This document shows positions 20,991-29,649 of a DNA stretch of 64,000 nt, in pieces (the stretch's first letter is position 1; the number at the start of each line of letters is the position of its first letter). This stretch comes from Mycolicibacterium litorale (lineage in GTDB: Bacteria > Actinomycetota > Actinomycetes > Mycobacteriales > Mycobacteriaceae): NCBI RefSeq assembly GCF_010731695.1, contig NZ_AP022586.1, forward strand, positions 1,798,001-1,862,000. The letters run 5' to 3'. Under the pieces are notes generated by a model, which did not search any database, was not told where the DNA came from, and saw nothing but the letters and a program-made list of their open reading frames with translations. Position numbers and translations under genes: made by a program.

Positions 20991-21494
20991 ATGATCGCGG
21001 ACCGGTGGGGCGTGACGGACGCCGAGGTAGCGCGGCGGTATCCCTGTGACGACGTGGTGGCCGATCCGGCCGGGGAGTTCTGGCGTGGCGTCACCGTGGA
21101 TGCGGATCCTCAGCGGGTGTGGCCCTGGGTGACGCAGATTCGGGTGGCTCCGTATTCCTATGACTGGCTGGACAATCTCGGCCGCCGATCACCCCGGCAC
21201 CGTCTCGACCTACCGGCGCCGGCAGTCGGCGAGAACTTCACCTGCGCCGGGGGCCGACGACTCGGCGTGATCCTGTCGGTGGAACCGGAACGTCAACTGA
21301 CCGGACGCATCGCCGGCGCGGTGATGTCGTACGTGTTGGAACCGGATGCGGGCGGCACCCGCTTGGTTCTGAAGATCAGCGTTCCGGCGTCCCGATTCAG
21401 CGGCCCGCTGCTTCCGCTGCTGTCCCTCGGAGATTTGGTGATGGCCCGCCGTCAGCTGCTCAATTTCAAGCGTCTTTCCGAAGGTTGCACGTAG
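20991..21494 (+). CDS. SRPBCC-fold protein
   Basis: A 167-residue protein with the START-like pattern FWRGVTVDADPQRVWPWVTQ, the central strand segment VMSYVLEPDAGGTRLVLKI, and a long C-terminal helix (DLVMARRQLLNFKRLSEG). The ATG at 20991 follows GGAGG by four bases. Ligand and role are unknown. It is divergent from the APH-like gene and could share a regulatory region with it. Confidence 0.72.
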   Translation: MIADRWGVTDAEVARRYPCDDVVADPAGEFWRGVTVDADPQRVWPWVTQIRVAPYSYDWLDNLGRRSPRHRLDLPAPAVGENFTCAGGRRLGVILSVEPERQLTGRIAGAVMSYVLEPDAGGTRLVLKISVPASRFSGPLLPLLSLGDLVMARRQLLNFKRLSEGCT

Positions 21495-21598
21495 GCGCGA
21501 CACGTAGGCCATCGACCGATCTCGCCGCAGTGTCGAGTAGGTACCGCTTTGGTTTCTCGACTCTTCAATACTGCACGGCGCGAATACGATCCGCTCCT

Positions 21599-21976
21599 AT
21601 GGTGGCCCTCCGGCGTTTGCTCGTGGTTTCGCTGGTGGCCGTGTGCCTCAGCGGGGGTGCGGCTTTCACCGCACCGACCGCCGGGGCTCTGGGTTGGGGC
21701 GCGATCGCGGTCTCGCCGAACACCGGCAGGGTGGGCTACACCAGGGGCTTCAACTCGGCTATCGAGGCCGAGCGCGCGGCCATCGGCCTCTGCAACGCCC
21801 GCGACTGCCGGGCAGTCGTGAACTTCACGAAGGGGTGCGGCGCGGTTGCCCAGGCACCCGACGCATCGTGGGCGCCGGGTCTGGGCCGCGACAGCGCCGG
21901 CGCACAGAAGATGGCGCTGATCTCGTGCAGTCGCTTCGGTGCGGGTTGTCGCCTCGTCGGCGTGTCATGTAGCTGA
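21599..21976 (+). CDS. Secreted DUF4189 domain protein
   Basis: A 125-residue exported protein. The signal peptide (LLVVSLVAVCLSGGAAFTAP) is followed by WGAIAVSPNTGRVGYTRGF and two cysteine-containing blocks (GLCNARDCRAVVNFTKGCGA, SCSRFGAGCRLVGVSCS), the pattern of DUF4189. The six or more cysteines suggest disulfides outside the cell. The function of the family is not established. It converges on the LLM oxidoreductase gene, with an 17-base gap. Confidence 0.8.
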   Translation: MVALRRLLVVSLVAVCLSGGAAFTAPTAGALGWGAIAVSPNTGRVGYTRGFNSAIEAERAAIGLCNARDCRAVVNFTKGCGAVAQAPDASWAPGLGRDSAGAQKMALISCSRFGAGCRLVGVSCS

Positions 21977-21993
21977 ACAGACCTTGAATGTGT

Positions 21994-22803
21994 TCACCCG
22001 TTGTCGCGCCAGGTGAGCACCTCTTTGAGGGACGTGAGGTCATAACCGTTGTCGGCGGTGAGTTCGGTCTGGAACAGCGTCACGCCCACCTCGCGGAATG
22101 CATCGGCGCTCTCGGCGTTCTCCCACAGCGTCGAGCGTTCGATATCGGCGCCGTCGCGGCCGAACGTCGCGGCGAGTTCGTCGACGCGGTCACTTGACCT
22201 GCGGAACGCGTCGATCTCCTGGAACGCGTGCCAGATGTCGGCGTGGCGGGCGATCGCGGGCAGCGAGCGCTTGGGCCCGGTGCCGCCGATGAGGATGGGC
22301 AGCTTGCGCACGGGCGGCGGATTCAGGGCGGCGAGCCGGTTCTCGATGCGGATCAGGCTCTCGTCGAACAGATCGAAGCGGGAGCCGAAGGTGCCGAAGT
22401 CGTAACCGTAGGTGGTGTAGTCCTTTTCGTACCAGCCAGCGCCGAGGCCGAGAATGAGCCGGCCGCCGCTGATGTGGTCGACGGTGCGCGCCATGTCGGC
22501 GAGCAGGTCCGGGTTGCGGTAACCGACGCCGGTGACGAGAAGTCCGATCTCGGCGTGTGAGGTGATCTCGCCCCACGACGCAAGCGCGGTCCAGCCCTCG
22601 AAGTTGGCGACATCGGGCTGCTCGTCGAACAGGATGGGCTTGCCGTCGACGATGCCTTTCATCGCCGGGCGGTGGAAGTGGTCGTAGCCGAAGATCACGT
22701 CGACGCCGAGGTCGTCGGCGGCAAGCACGGCGTCGCGCCACGTGCGGTAGTCGGGCGTGCCTCCGGGCTGGATCTGCACGGCAACGCGGATGGGACGGGT
22801 CAT
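21994..22803 (-). CDS. LLM-class F420-dependent oxidoreductase
   Basis: A 269-residue luciferase-like monooxygenase-fold protein. The opening RVAVQIQPGGTPDYRTWRDA, VDVIFGYDHFHRP, and GRLILGLGAGWYEKDYTTYG are diagnostic of the mycobacterial F420 group. It would transfer hydride from reduced F420 to an unknown substrate in the cytoplasm. AGGAG lies seven bases before the ATG at 22803, which settles the start. The gene is 57 bp downstream of the GMC oxidoreductase gene on the same strand and may share its transcript. Confidence 0.86.
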   Translation of the reverse strand: MTRPIRVAVQIQPGGTPDYRTWRDAVLAADDLGVDVIFGYDHFHRPAMKGIVDGKPILFDEQPDVANFEGWTALASWGEITSHAEIGLLVTGVGYRNPDLLADMARTVDHISGGRLILGLGAGWYEKDYTTYGYDFGTFGSRFDLFDESLIRIENRLAALNPPPVRKLPILIGGTGPKRSLPAIARHADIWHAFQEIDAFRRSSDRVDELAATFGRDGADIERSTLWENAESADAFREVGVTLFQTELTADNGYDLTSLKEVLTWRDNG

Positions 22804-22860
22804 GAATGCTCCTGAGTCGGCGGACGGGCGACTCTTCAGCCAAGTCAACGAGTGCGGGGT

Positions 22861-24567
22861 TTATTCCGGCTGGCATCCCAAGATCGCGCGGGCGGCGCGC
22901 TCGGCGATCAACATGACCGGAGCGTTGGTGTTCCCGGAGGTGATGGTGGGCATCGCCGACGCATCGACCACTCGAAGGCCGGCGACGCGGTACACACGGC
23001 AGTCGGTGTCGAGCACCGTGGCGGCCGACCGCGGCAGACCCCGTGCGTCGAAGGCGCCCATCGCGCAGGTGCCCACTGGATGAAAGATCGTCGTGCCCAG
23101 CTCACCGGCCGCTTGCTCAAGGTCGTTGTCGCTCAGCACTTGCGGGCCGGGGAGCATCTCTTCGGGACGATAGCGGGCCAGCGACGGCGCCGCCATGATG
23201 AGCCGGGTCATCCGCAAGCCCCGCACGGCGACCTGGCGGTCAGCGTCAGTGGACAGGTAGTTGCACGTGATCTTCGGGTAGGTCAGCGGATCTGCGCTGG
23301 CGATGCGCACATGGCCACGCGACGTGGGCCGCAGATTGCACACCGAAGGGGTGATCGCTCCGAACCGGTGCAGAGGTTCGCCGAACTTGGCCAGGGACAA
23401 GGGCTGAACGTGCCACTCCAGGTCGGGGCTGACCAGCGTGGGGTCGCTCTTGGCGAAGGCGCCCAGCGTGGAGGGCGGCATGGTCAGGGGTCCCGATCGC
23501 ATCAGCAGGTATTGAAGTCCCATGCCTGCGCGCGTGATCCAGTTGCGGTACAGCGTGTTGACGGTTCGGGCGCCCCGCACTCGGTAGACCGTTCGCAGCT
23601 GCAGGTGGTCCTGAAGGTTCTCGCCCACGCCCGGCAGATCGACGGCCACCGGAACGTGGTGCCGGGTGAGCAGTCCGGCGGATCCCAGACCCGAGACCTG
23701 CATGAGATGCGGCGACCCGATGGCTCCTGCGCTGAGGATGACCTCTCGGCGGGCCCGGACGTCGACGACTTGACCGTCCTTGAGCAGTTGCACGCCGGTG
23801 GCGCGGTGCGCGGCCGTGGTCCAGGCACCGCGACGCTGATCCGCGCGCACCTGGTCGTCCATCAGCAATCGCACGGCCTGGCTGTGGGTGTAGACGGTGA
23901 GGTTGGGTCGGTGGGCGACGGGGTGCAGGAACGCGTCGGCCATCGACCAGCGGCGGCCACGCCGTTGATTGACGTGGAAGTACGCACTGCCGGCGTTGTC
24001 GCCCCGGTTGAATTCGTCGATGGGGGAGATGCCGACCTGAGCCGCGGCGTCCTGCCAGGCGTCCAGGATCTTCCAGCGGACCCGCGGCCGCTCGACGGGG
24101 ATCTCGCCACCGGCGCCGTGCCATTCGTCGGCGCCGCCGAAGTAGTCTTCCAACTCCTTGTAGATCGACAGGGTCTCGCCGGCGCCGTCCGGACCGCCCC
24201 AGAGCCACCGCTGGTCACCGGTGGCCCGCGCCCACAGCTCGTAATCGGAGGCTTGTCCGCGCATGTGGATCATCGCGTTGATCGACGAGCTGCCGCCGAT
24301 CACGCGGCCCCGCGCATAGTGAATGGTGCGGCCCGCGAGACCTGGGTCGGCCTCGGTGGTGAAGCACCAGTCGGTTCGGGGATTGGCGATGGTGTACAGG
24401 TAGCCCACCGGCACCTTGATCCAGAACCAGTCGTCTGCCCCACCGGCTTCGATCAGGAGTACGCGGTGGTCAGGGTTGGCGCTGAGCCGATTGGCGAGGA
24501 GACAGCCCGCACTGCCCGCTCCTACGATGACGAAGTCGTATTCGGCCACAGGGCTCGTTTCCGGCAC
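22861..24567 (-). CDS. GMC-family flavin oxidoreductase (choline dehydrogenase-like)
   Basis: A 568-residue FAD enzyme. The dinucleotide site is FVIVGAGSAGCLLANRLSAN near residue 12. GMC signature 1 is GRVIGGSSSINAMIHMRGQ near residue 87, and signature 2 is in EVILSAGAIGSPHLMQVSG near 280. The catalytic His and Asn region is FHPVGTCAMG followed by TITSGNTNAPVMLIAERAA at the C-terminus. It oxidises an alcohol and passes electrons to an unknown acceptor. The start is GTG 24567. Confidence 0.88.
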   Translation of the reverse strand: MPETSPVAEYDFVIVGAGSAGCLLANRLSANPDHRVLLIEAGGADDWFWIKVPVGYLYTIANPRTDWCFTTEADPGLAGRTIHYARGRVIGGSSSINAMIHMRGQASDYELWARATGDQRWLWGGPDGAGETLSIYKELEDYFGGADEWHGAGGEIPVERPRVRWKILDAWQDAAAQVGISPIDEFNRGDNAGSAYFHVNQRRGRRWSMADAFLHPVAHRPNLTVYTHSQAVRLLMDDQVRADQRRGAWTTAAHRATGVQLLKDGQVVDVRARREVILSAGAIGSPHLMQVSGLGSAGLLTRHHVPVAVDLPGVGENLQDHLQLRTVYRVRGARTVNTLYRNWITRAGMGLQYLLMRSGPLTMPPSTLGAFAKSDPTLVSPDLEWHVQPLSLAKFGEPLHRFGAITPSVCNLRPTSRGHVRIASADPLTYPKITCNYLSTDADRQVAVRGLRMTRLIMAAPSLARYRPEEMLPGPQVLSDNDLEQAAGELGTTIFHPVGTCAMGAFDARGLPRSAATVLDTDCRVYRVAGLRVVDASAMPTITSGNTNAPVMLIAERAARAILGCQPE

Positions 24568-24699
24568 CGTTCCTCCATTGCCGTCGGATGTATCCAGTGT
24601 GCGCGATGGCGGCCCGGTACCAGCGCATGTTCGGTGCCGTCGGCCCTTGGTTTCTCGCGCGCGAGGGTGGCGACGAACGGTGACCGAAGCCTTAAGGGT
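24568..24699. other. Short non-coding spacer
   Basis: About 130 bases between the start of the GMC gene and the end of a pseudogene. It contains no convincing gene and probably holds the GMC promoter. Confidence 0.5.
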
Positions 24700-25168
24700 T
24701 CAGTGCGCGGGCCACGGTTCGCGGCCGAACACCTCATCGACCATCGGCCGGAAGGACTCGAGCGGACGATGGTCGAATTGCGTGTCGAAATAGTTCTGGT
24801 CGTACTTCTCGCAGAATTCCACACAGTCGTCGAACCATCGGTGGCCGCGGTACTTCTCCCTGGCGTCGCGGACACCACCCATGTGTAGCCGTGGATGGCC
24901 GCTGCGGTCGCGATATCCGTTGTGCGCGAATGGCTTTGGATGTATGGGCGCCGCGGCGAAGACGGTTGAGAGGGCGGCAGTGCCGACTGCGCCGCCGATC
25001 TGCTGGCTGGTGCTGACCATGGCCTGAGGCCACCCCGTCGCGGGCCTGCACGCCGCTGGTGGCGGTGGCCACCGCGGGGGAGAAGGCCAAGCCTGCGGCA
25101 CTGGAACACCTCACCGTATTCGTCGCCGCTCCGCGCCCGGCGGCGTCGGCACGTCGTAGCGCCGTCAA
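24700..25168 (-). pseudogene. Remnant of an MFS (DHA2-type) transporter joined to an unrelated C-terminal tail
   Basis: Reading the minus strand, one frame (about 25168-25050) gives GLAFSPAVATATSGVQARDG. The next frame continues as MVSTSQQIGGAVGTAALSTV, a hallmark of the C-terminal half of EmrB/QacA-type transporters. So a frameshift splits a short transporter remnant that also lacks its N-terminal ten or more helices. After about residue 55 the frame changes character to a hydrophilic tail (KYRGHRWFDDCVEFCEKYDQ and onwards to VDEVFGREPW). This resembles the end of HD-domain hydrolases, but that match is from memory and weak. Two decayed genes appear to have been fused by deletion. Confidence 0.6.
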
Positions 25169-25183
25169 CCAGAAATCCTGCGG

Positions 25184-26224
25184 TCACTTCAGAAGCGGTG
25201 CGATGCTCTCCACCCGGTTCGTCCAGACGAGTCCAGGGAAGCCTTCGGGGATGCGGTCGAGGGCTTCCGGTGTGTCGAATCCCTCCGAGAAGCCGCCGGA
25301 TCCGCCGACGATCACGATGCGGGCGTCCGCCTTCCGCATGCGTTCGGCGAAGCGTTCGGGGAAGCCCCACATCCATCGCGCAATGCCCTCGGGTAAGTGG
25401 AGCTGCGTGCGGTGGCACGCCGAGGGGACACTGCCGGTCCAACCTATGGCCGTATACCAGCCGAGACAGTCCAGCATGATCGCCTTCGACATGACCCGGA
25501 GGTCAGGGAGACGCTCACGCACGGCGGCCACCGGTTCATCGCCGCCGTAGACGGTGAGTCGATCCAGATTCTCGTCTGCGAGCCGCTCAGCCAGAGCGGC
25601 TCCCTCGGCGCGGTCGTTGCTCTTCACATGGATCAGCAGCGATTGGGTGGGGAAGGCGGAAAGCACTTCGTTGAGCGAAGGCATGAGGCCGACGCCTTTT
25701 CCTCGGAACGGGTAGGTCCTACCGCCGTCGGCGGTATAGCCATAACCGATGTCCAGCTTGCGCAGTTCGTCCATCGTCTGGTCGCGAGTTGTTCCCGTCC
25801 CATCGGTGCGGCACTCCAGCGTCCAGTCGTGGAAAACCGCGAACTGGCCGTCGGCGGTCCACTGGACATCGAACTCGACTTGGTCGGCGCCCGCATCGAA
25901 GGCGGCACCGATCCCTGCGAGCGTGTTCTCCAGGAACGGGTGCACCGGTGTGTTGATGCGCTCGGCGGTGCAGGTATCGGCCTCGACGCCGGCCATGTCA
26001 AACGTCTGGGCCATCCCGCGATGCGCGAGCACCTGAGGTCGCCCTGTCGGATCTGCGCCGAGCAGTGTGGTGTTGTTGACGAAGACAGATGCGGCGAACA
26101 ACGTGATCGCGAACGCACACCAACGACGTCGTCTCGTTCGCCAACCGCGGGCTGGGCTGGTTGCGTTGACCGGCGAAGGCGAATCGCGCCTCCCTGCGTG
26201 ACGGAGATACCGTCGAATCGACAT
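25184..26224 (-). CDS. Glycerophosphodiester phosphodiesterase family protein, membrane-anchored or exported
   Basis: A 346-residue GDPD-fold protein. A basic N-terminus and a hydrophobic helix (RWCAFAITLFAASVFVNNTT) precede the catalytic domain. The signature residues are in VLAHRGMAQTF (His-Arg), LENTLAGIGAAFDAGADQVE and FDVQWTADGQFAVFHDWTLE (Glu, Asp and His ligands). It should hydrolyse glycerophosphodiesters outside the membrane. The ATG at 26224 follows GGAGG by seven bases. The C-terminal tail (GFPGLVWTNRVESIAPLL) is typical of the family. Confidence 0.85.
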   Translation of the reverse strand: MSIRRYLRHAGRRDSPSPVNATSPARGWRTRRRRWCAFAITLFAASVFVNNTTLLGADPTGRPQVLAHRGMAQTFDMAGVEADTCTAERINTPVHPFLENTLAGIGAAFDAGADQVEFDVQWTADGQFAVFHDWTLECRTDGTGTTRDQTMDELRKLDIGYGYTADGGRTYPFRGKGVGLMPSLNEVLSAFPTQSLLIHVKSNDRAEGAALAERLADENLDRLTVYGGDEPVAAVRERLPDLRVMSKAIMLDCLGWYTAIGWTGSVPSACHRTQLHLPEGIARWMWGFPERFAERMRKADARIVIVGGSGGFSEGFDTPEALDRIPEGFPGLVWTNRVESIAPLLK

Positions 26225-26371
26225 GCGTTGCCCTCCGATCGCTTCGACATCGCGGTTTCTCAACGCTGATCGCCACCAGGCCGAGGTTCATCGGGACACT
26301 ATGTGCGGCCGAGGATAGTGCTGTGATCAAGGCGCGCCTGTACGCCGAGGTGATCGCCGAACGGGCAAGAC

Positions 26372-27190
26372 TCAGAACGCGTAGCGGTGGTACTGCGCCA
26401 TATAGCGCAGCGCCGGGATGGGTGTCATCACCGCCGCCATCAGGCGGTAGTACCACGCGATGTCGCTGAACCTCGTGGAGTCGAATGGTGACATCCACGA
26501 CAGCAGCCGCAGTCCGGGTACCGCCTCGATGACGTCGTCGGGCTTGTCGATGGCCCAGTGCAGCGTGGCGCCGGCGCGGCGCACCACGGCGTTCATCCAT
26601 TGTGACTTGATGCCCAGCCTGCTGAACGCGTCGAACTGCAGCTCTCCCGACGGGGCGTGGTCGACGATCCGACGCAACAGCGCGACGCCGTCGTCGCGCG
26701 TGAGGTACATCGTCAAACCCTCGCCGATCATGAGTGTGGGCCTGGTGCGGGGGATTTCGGCGAACCAGCTGGGGTCGGTGACCGACGCGGCGATCAGGTG
26801 GTAATGGTCGCGGGCACCGAACAGCTGCTCGCGCAGCCGAATCACGTCGGGATAGTCGACGTCATACCACTCGACGCCGGGGCCGGGGTCGAGCCGGAAG
26901 GCACGCGTGTCCAGCCCGCAGCCGAGATGCAACACGAGGGCGTCGGGGTTGACGGCGAGGAACTGGCGCGCCCAGTTGTCGAAGTGTGCGCTGCGGGTGG
27001 TCACCGACGGCGAATTGGCCGCCGTGATCGCCGTCTTGCGCCAGTCGTAGTCGATGCGGTCGACGACCTCCTTGGCGAAGCGGTCGCCGAGGATTGGGTT
27101 CGGCAGGTCGGCGTCCAGGGCCTTGGCGTAAAAGGTCGCCAGCATGGTCTGCGGGGCGCCGGTTAGGTCGACGTGCAGTTTCTCTGACAT
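26372..27190 (-). CDS. TcmP/LCM-type SAM-dependent methyltransferase
   Basis: A 272-residue protein of the leucine carboxyl methyltransferase fold. The SAM site is VLHLGCGLDTRAFRLDPGPG, and WYDVDYPDVIRLREQLF and LMIGEGLTMYLTRDDGVALL are diagnostic of the group called TcmP-like or PPM in actinobacteria. The acceptor is unknown. The ATG at 27190 is chosen because upstream residues are arginine-rich and do not look like coding sequence. The C-terminus ends 148 bases from the GDPD gene start. Confidence 0.83.
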   Translation of the reverse strand: MSEKLHVDLTGAPQTMLATFYAKALDADLPNPILGDRFAKEVVDRIDYDWRKTAITAANSPSVTTRSAHFDNWARQFLAVNPDALVLHLGCGLDTRAFRLDPGPGVEWYDVDYPDVIRLREQLFGARDHYHLIAASVTDPSWFAEIPRTRPTLMIGEGLTMYLTRDDGVALLRRIVDHAPSGELQFDAFSRLGIKSQWMNAVVRRAGATLHWAIDKPDDVIEAVPGLRLLSWMSPFDSTRFSDIAWYYRLMAAVMTPIPALRYMAQYHRYAF

Positions 27191-27710
27191 GAGGAACGAG
27201 GCTAGGCGCGCCCAAACGACACGGCTAGCAACTGAACGACGGACGGCGCGCCGTTCAGCCCTTACTCTTGCGTCGGGTCGCGCAGACCTTCCTGCGCGGG
27301 TTGGCCCGGACCGAGGCCTCAGCATCGGCGGTCGGGCCGTTCGACTCCGGCTCGCTCGACGACGACGAGAGGCGAGCTGCCGTCATCCGTCACCGGCGCT
27401 CAATCCGCGATAGTTGACATAATGTGGCTTATCGGTACATATCTAACATGGGCGAACGGTTCACGTGCACCCGCGCCGGTCCGTTTGTGCAGATCAGGGC
27501 TGCCTCATCTGGTTGGTCGGTCGCCCGCTCGGTTGACGCCACCGTGCCATCATCGTTGAACGCTCCAGACCCTCGCCGCTCCGGCCGAGGCAGCTCGACC
27601 GGGCGTGGCGATCATTGCCGACTCGGGCCATGACCGTGCTCTGGCGGGATGTGCCGGCGGCGGCGTCCTCATTCCCGGTCCGCGCCGACCAAGGTCCGCC
27701 GGCTTGAATT

Positions 27711-27731
27711 CGTCACTGTGACAAATTGGGT
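27711..27731 (+). repeat. 21-bp direct repeat with palindromic core, copy 1
   Basis: The core GTCACTGTGAC is an 11-bp palindrome, extended here to a 21-bp near-palindrome at 27707-27727 with AATT at both ends. The copy at 27912-27932 matches at 19 of 21 positions. Each copy is followed within 50 bases by an ATG on the plus strand. Confidence 0.7.
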
Positions 27732-27911
27732 ATGCGTTCACAGGAGACCTAGTTGTCATGTCTCGCAAGCGCTCCCGGGTGCAAAACAGCACCAGCGTTG
27801 AGTCCCTATGGCGGCCCGTCCAATCATTAGCTCGCGGCCCCCGTGGCGTGCTTGCTCATGACGGGGATCCCCCGATGCCACCTCCATCCTTCCCGTCGCG
27901 CGATCGCGAAA

Positions 27912-27932
27912 CGTCACTGTGACGAATAGGGT
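27912..27932 (+). repeat. 21-bp direct repeat with palindromic core, copy 2
   Basis: It has the same core GTCACTGTGAC followed by GAATAGGGT, with two substitutions relative to copy 1. The TAGGGT at the end resembles a mycobacterial -10 element, so the copies could be duplicated promoter/operator segments. Confidence 0.7.
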
Positions 27933-28068
27933 GGCATGGACTCTGAAGTTCAATTGCGCAGCGTCACATCGAGTTTCGTCGATGCCGACCACGCTCCCCA
28001 ACGCTTTACCTGGTTGGCATCTCTTCGGCGGACACGACACTGCCGCCGGGTTTCTTGATGGCGACGAA

Positions 28069-28608
28069 CTATTGTTGATCGGGACGGTGCGGCCCCGCGC
28101 TCGGCGGCGGCCAGGTGATTGTGGCGCCGTTCTCGCGTACACCCCACCTGCGCCGCGAGGGCTGGCGCATGTGCGGGTGCGAATCTCTCACCGGGGTGAT
28201 CGCCACCGAGACCCACACCGCCGTGAGCGCCGCTGCGGCCACTGCGGACACCCCGGACGTGGTCGCCAGCATCGGGTCCGCGGAGCTGGTGCGGCACCAC
28301 CAGAACGCGCCGAGTCCGGCGACCGTCGACACCCCGGACAGGTAGGCGGCCGCAACGCACCACCGGAATCGGCGACGCCGCAGCGAGACGGCCGAAGAGA
28401 TCGCGGCACCGACGCCCAGCGCCGATGCGACCAGAGGTACACCCTCGCCTACCGCCCATGCGGTGATCCCGGTGATGATCAGAACCGTGGCCGCCGACCA
28501 AGCCACGCGCCGTGCCCAGATGGGCAGATAGACGTCGTCGAGTACCCGGTGTTCGATCTGCTTGAGGGTCGCCTCGATCGACTGGTCGCGCGACCGCAGA
28601 CGAAACAC
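28069..28608 (-). CDS. Hypothetical four-helix membrane protein
   Basis: A 179-residue protein that I do not recognise. The N-terminal 35 residues are charged (FRLRSRDQSIEATLKQIEHR). Four hydrophobic segments follow: VAWSAATVLIITGITAWAVG, VASALGVGAAISSAVSL, AAYLSGVSTVAGLGAFWW and TSGVSAVAAAALTAVWVSVA. The tail is arginine- and proline-rich. GTG 28608 is chosen because GGAGGTGA lies five bases upstream. It is 60 bp downstream of the truncated trpB-like gene on the same strand. Confidence 0.6.
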   Translation of the reverse strand: MFRLRSRDQSIEATLKQIEHRVLDDVYLPIWARRVAWSAATVLIITGITAWAVGEGVPLVASALGVGAAISSAVSLRRRRFRWCVAAAYLSGVSTVAGLGAFWWCRTSSADPMLATTSGVSAVAAAALTAVWVSVAITPVRDSHPHMRQPSRRRWGVRENGATITWPPPSAGPHRPDQQ

Positions 28609-28668
28609 GGGCTCACCTCCTCGAGCAATGCCTGGTGTCGAGGATAGTCGCGCCCACAAACCGCCTGG

Positions 28669-29646
28669 TCAGAGCTTGCCGTCGAGGTATTCCGCGAAGG
28701 CCGGCAGATCGAGCTGGCCGTGCCCGGACAGCCCGATGACCACCACCTGCTCCCGCGGATCGTCCGCGACATACTTGGCCGCCGCGGCGATGGCATGCGT
28801 CGATTCTGGAGCGGGCACGATGCCCTGCCTGCGCGCAAACTGCACACCGGCAGCGAACGCGTCGTGCTGTGAGATCGCCACCCCCTCAACCAGACCCAGC
28901 TCTACGGTGTGGCTGAGCGCCGGCGCCATGCCGTGATAACGCAGCCCGCCCGCATGGATCGGGTCCGGGACGAAACCCATACCGAGCGTGTGCATCTTGA
29001 GCAGCGGCGTCAGCCCCGCCACGTCACCGTGGTCGTAGCGGTACTCGCCCTCGGTGATCAACGGACAGGCGGCCGGCTCGGCGGCCACGATCCGCGGGTT
29101 CGACCGGCCGTGGATCTTCTCCCGCAGGAACGGGAACGACAGCCCGGCGAGGTTCGAACCGCCTCCGGCGCAACCGAACACGGCGTCGACGCCATCGGCC
29201 TCCACCAGCGCCAGCTGCGCGACGGCCTCCTGTCCGATGACGGTCTGATGGAGCACCACGTGGTTGAGCACGCTACCCAGCGCGTAGCGAGCCTCCGGGT
29301 CGGCAGCGGCAACCTCGACCGCCTCGCTGACCGCCATGCCGAGGCTGCCCGTGGTGTTCGGATCCTTAACCAGGATGGCCCGCCCGGCTTCGGTGAGCGT
29401 CGACGGGCTGGAATGCACGGTGCCGCCGTAGGTCCGCATCAAATGTCCGCGATAGGGCTTGGACTCGTACGAGGCGCGAACCTGCCACACCTCGATCTCC
29501 AGGCCGAACTGGGCCCCGGCGTATGACAGCGCGCTGCCCCACTGGCCGGCGCCGGTCTCGGTGGTCAGCTTCCGCACACCGTCGGTGGAGTTGTAGTAAG
29601 CCTGCGCCACCGCCGAGTTGGTCTTGTGGCTACCCACCGGGCTCAC
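28669..29646 (-). pseudogene. TrpB2-like (tryptophan synthase beta-like) gene lacking its 5' end
   Basis: The 325 residues match the TrpB2 group of PLP-dependent tryptophan synthase beta subunits from the lysine motif onward. The PLP lysine is in SPVGSHKTNSAVAQAYY, the glycine-rich phosphate site is AVFGCAGGGSNLAGLSF, and APESTHAI, then VVIGLSGHGQLDL, close the fold. Full-length members are about 430-450 residues. Here the frame is interrupted by TAG just upstream of GTG 29646, so roughly 110 N-terminal residues are missing. The gene directly abuts the SIMPL gene, which indicates a deletion. A shortened functional protein is unlikely because the lost part carries half the fold. Confidence 0.65.
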
Positions 29647-29649
29647 GCC

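Larger units (their letters stand above)
27191..28068. other. Gene-poor stretch of about 880 bases
   Basis: I see no convincing gene here. It is less GC-rich than its surroundings in places (27410-27560, 27700-27960) and contains a 21-bp direct repeat described separately. One short frame (27758-27922, plus, 54 codons, MSRKRSRVQNSTS) has AGGAGA eleven bases upstream, and a second short frame starts with ATG 27935 just after the second repeat copy. Neither resembles a known protein. The stretch may be debris of lost genes. Confidence 0.55.

Noticed and set aside
22852..24888. Long plus-strand open frame across the GMC oxidoreductase gene
   Set aside because: The minus-strand product has complete GMC signatures, and the opposite frame shows no family pattern, so it is a shadow.
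29140..29175. tRNA-like TTCGAACC sequence
   Set aside because: GTTCGAACC occurs at 29152-29160, but it lies inside the trpB-like coding sequence with no acceptor or anticodon stems around it. Other TTCGAA occurrences in the window are also within genes.
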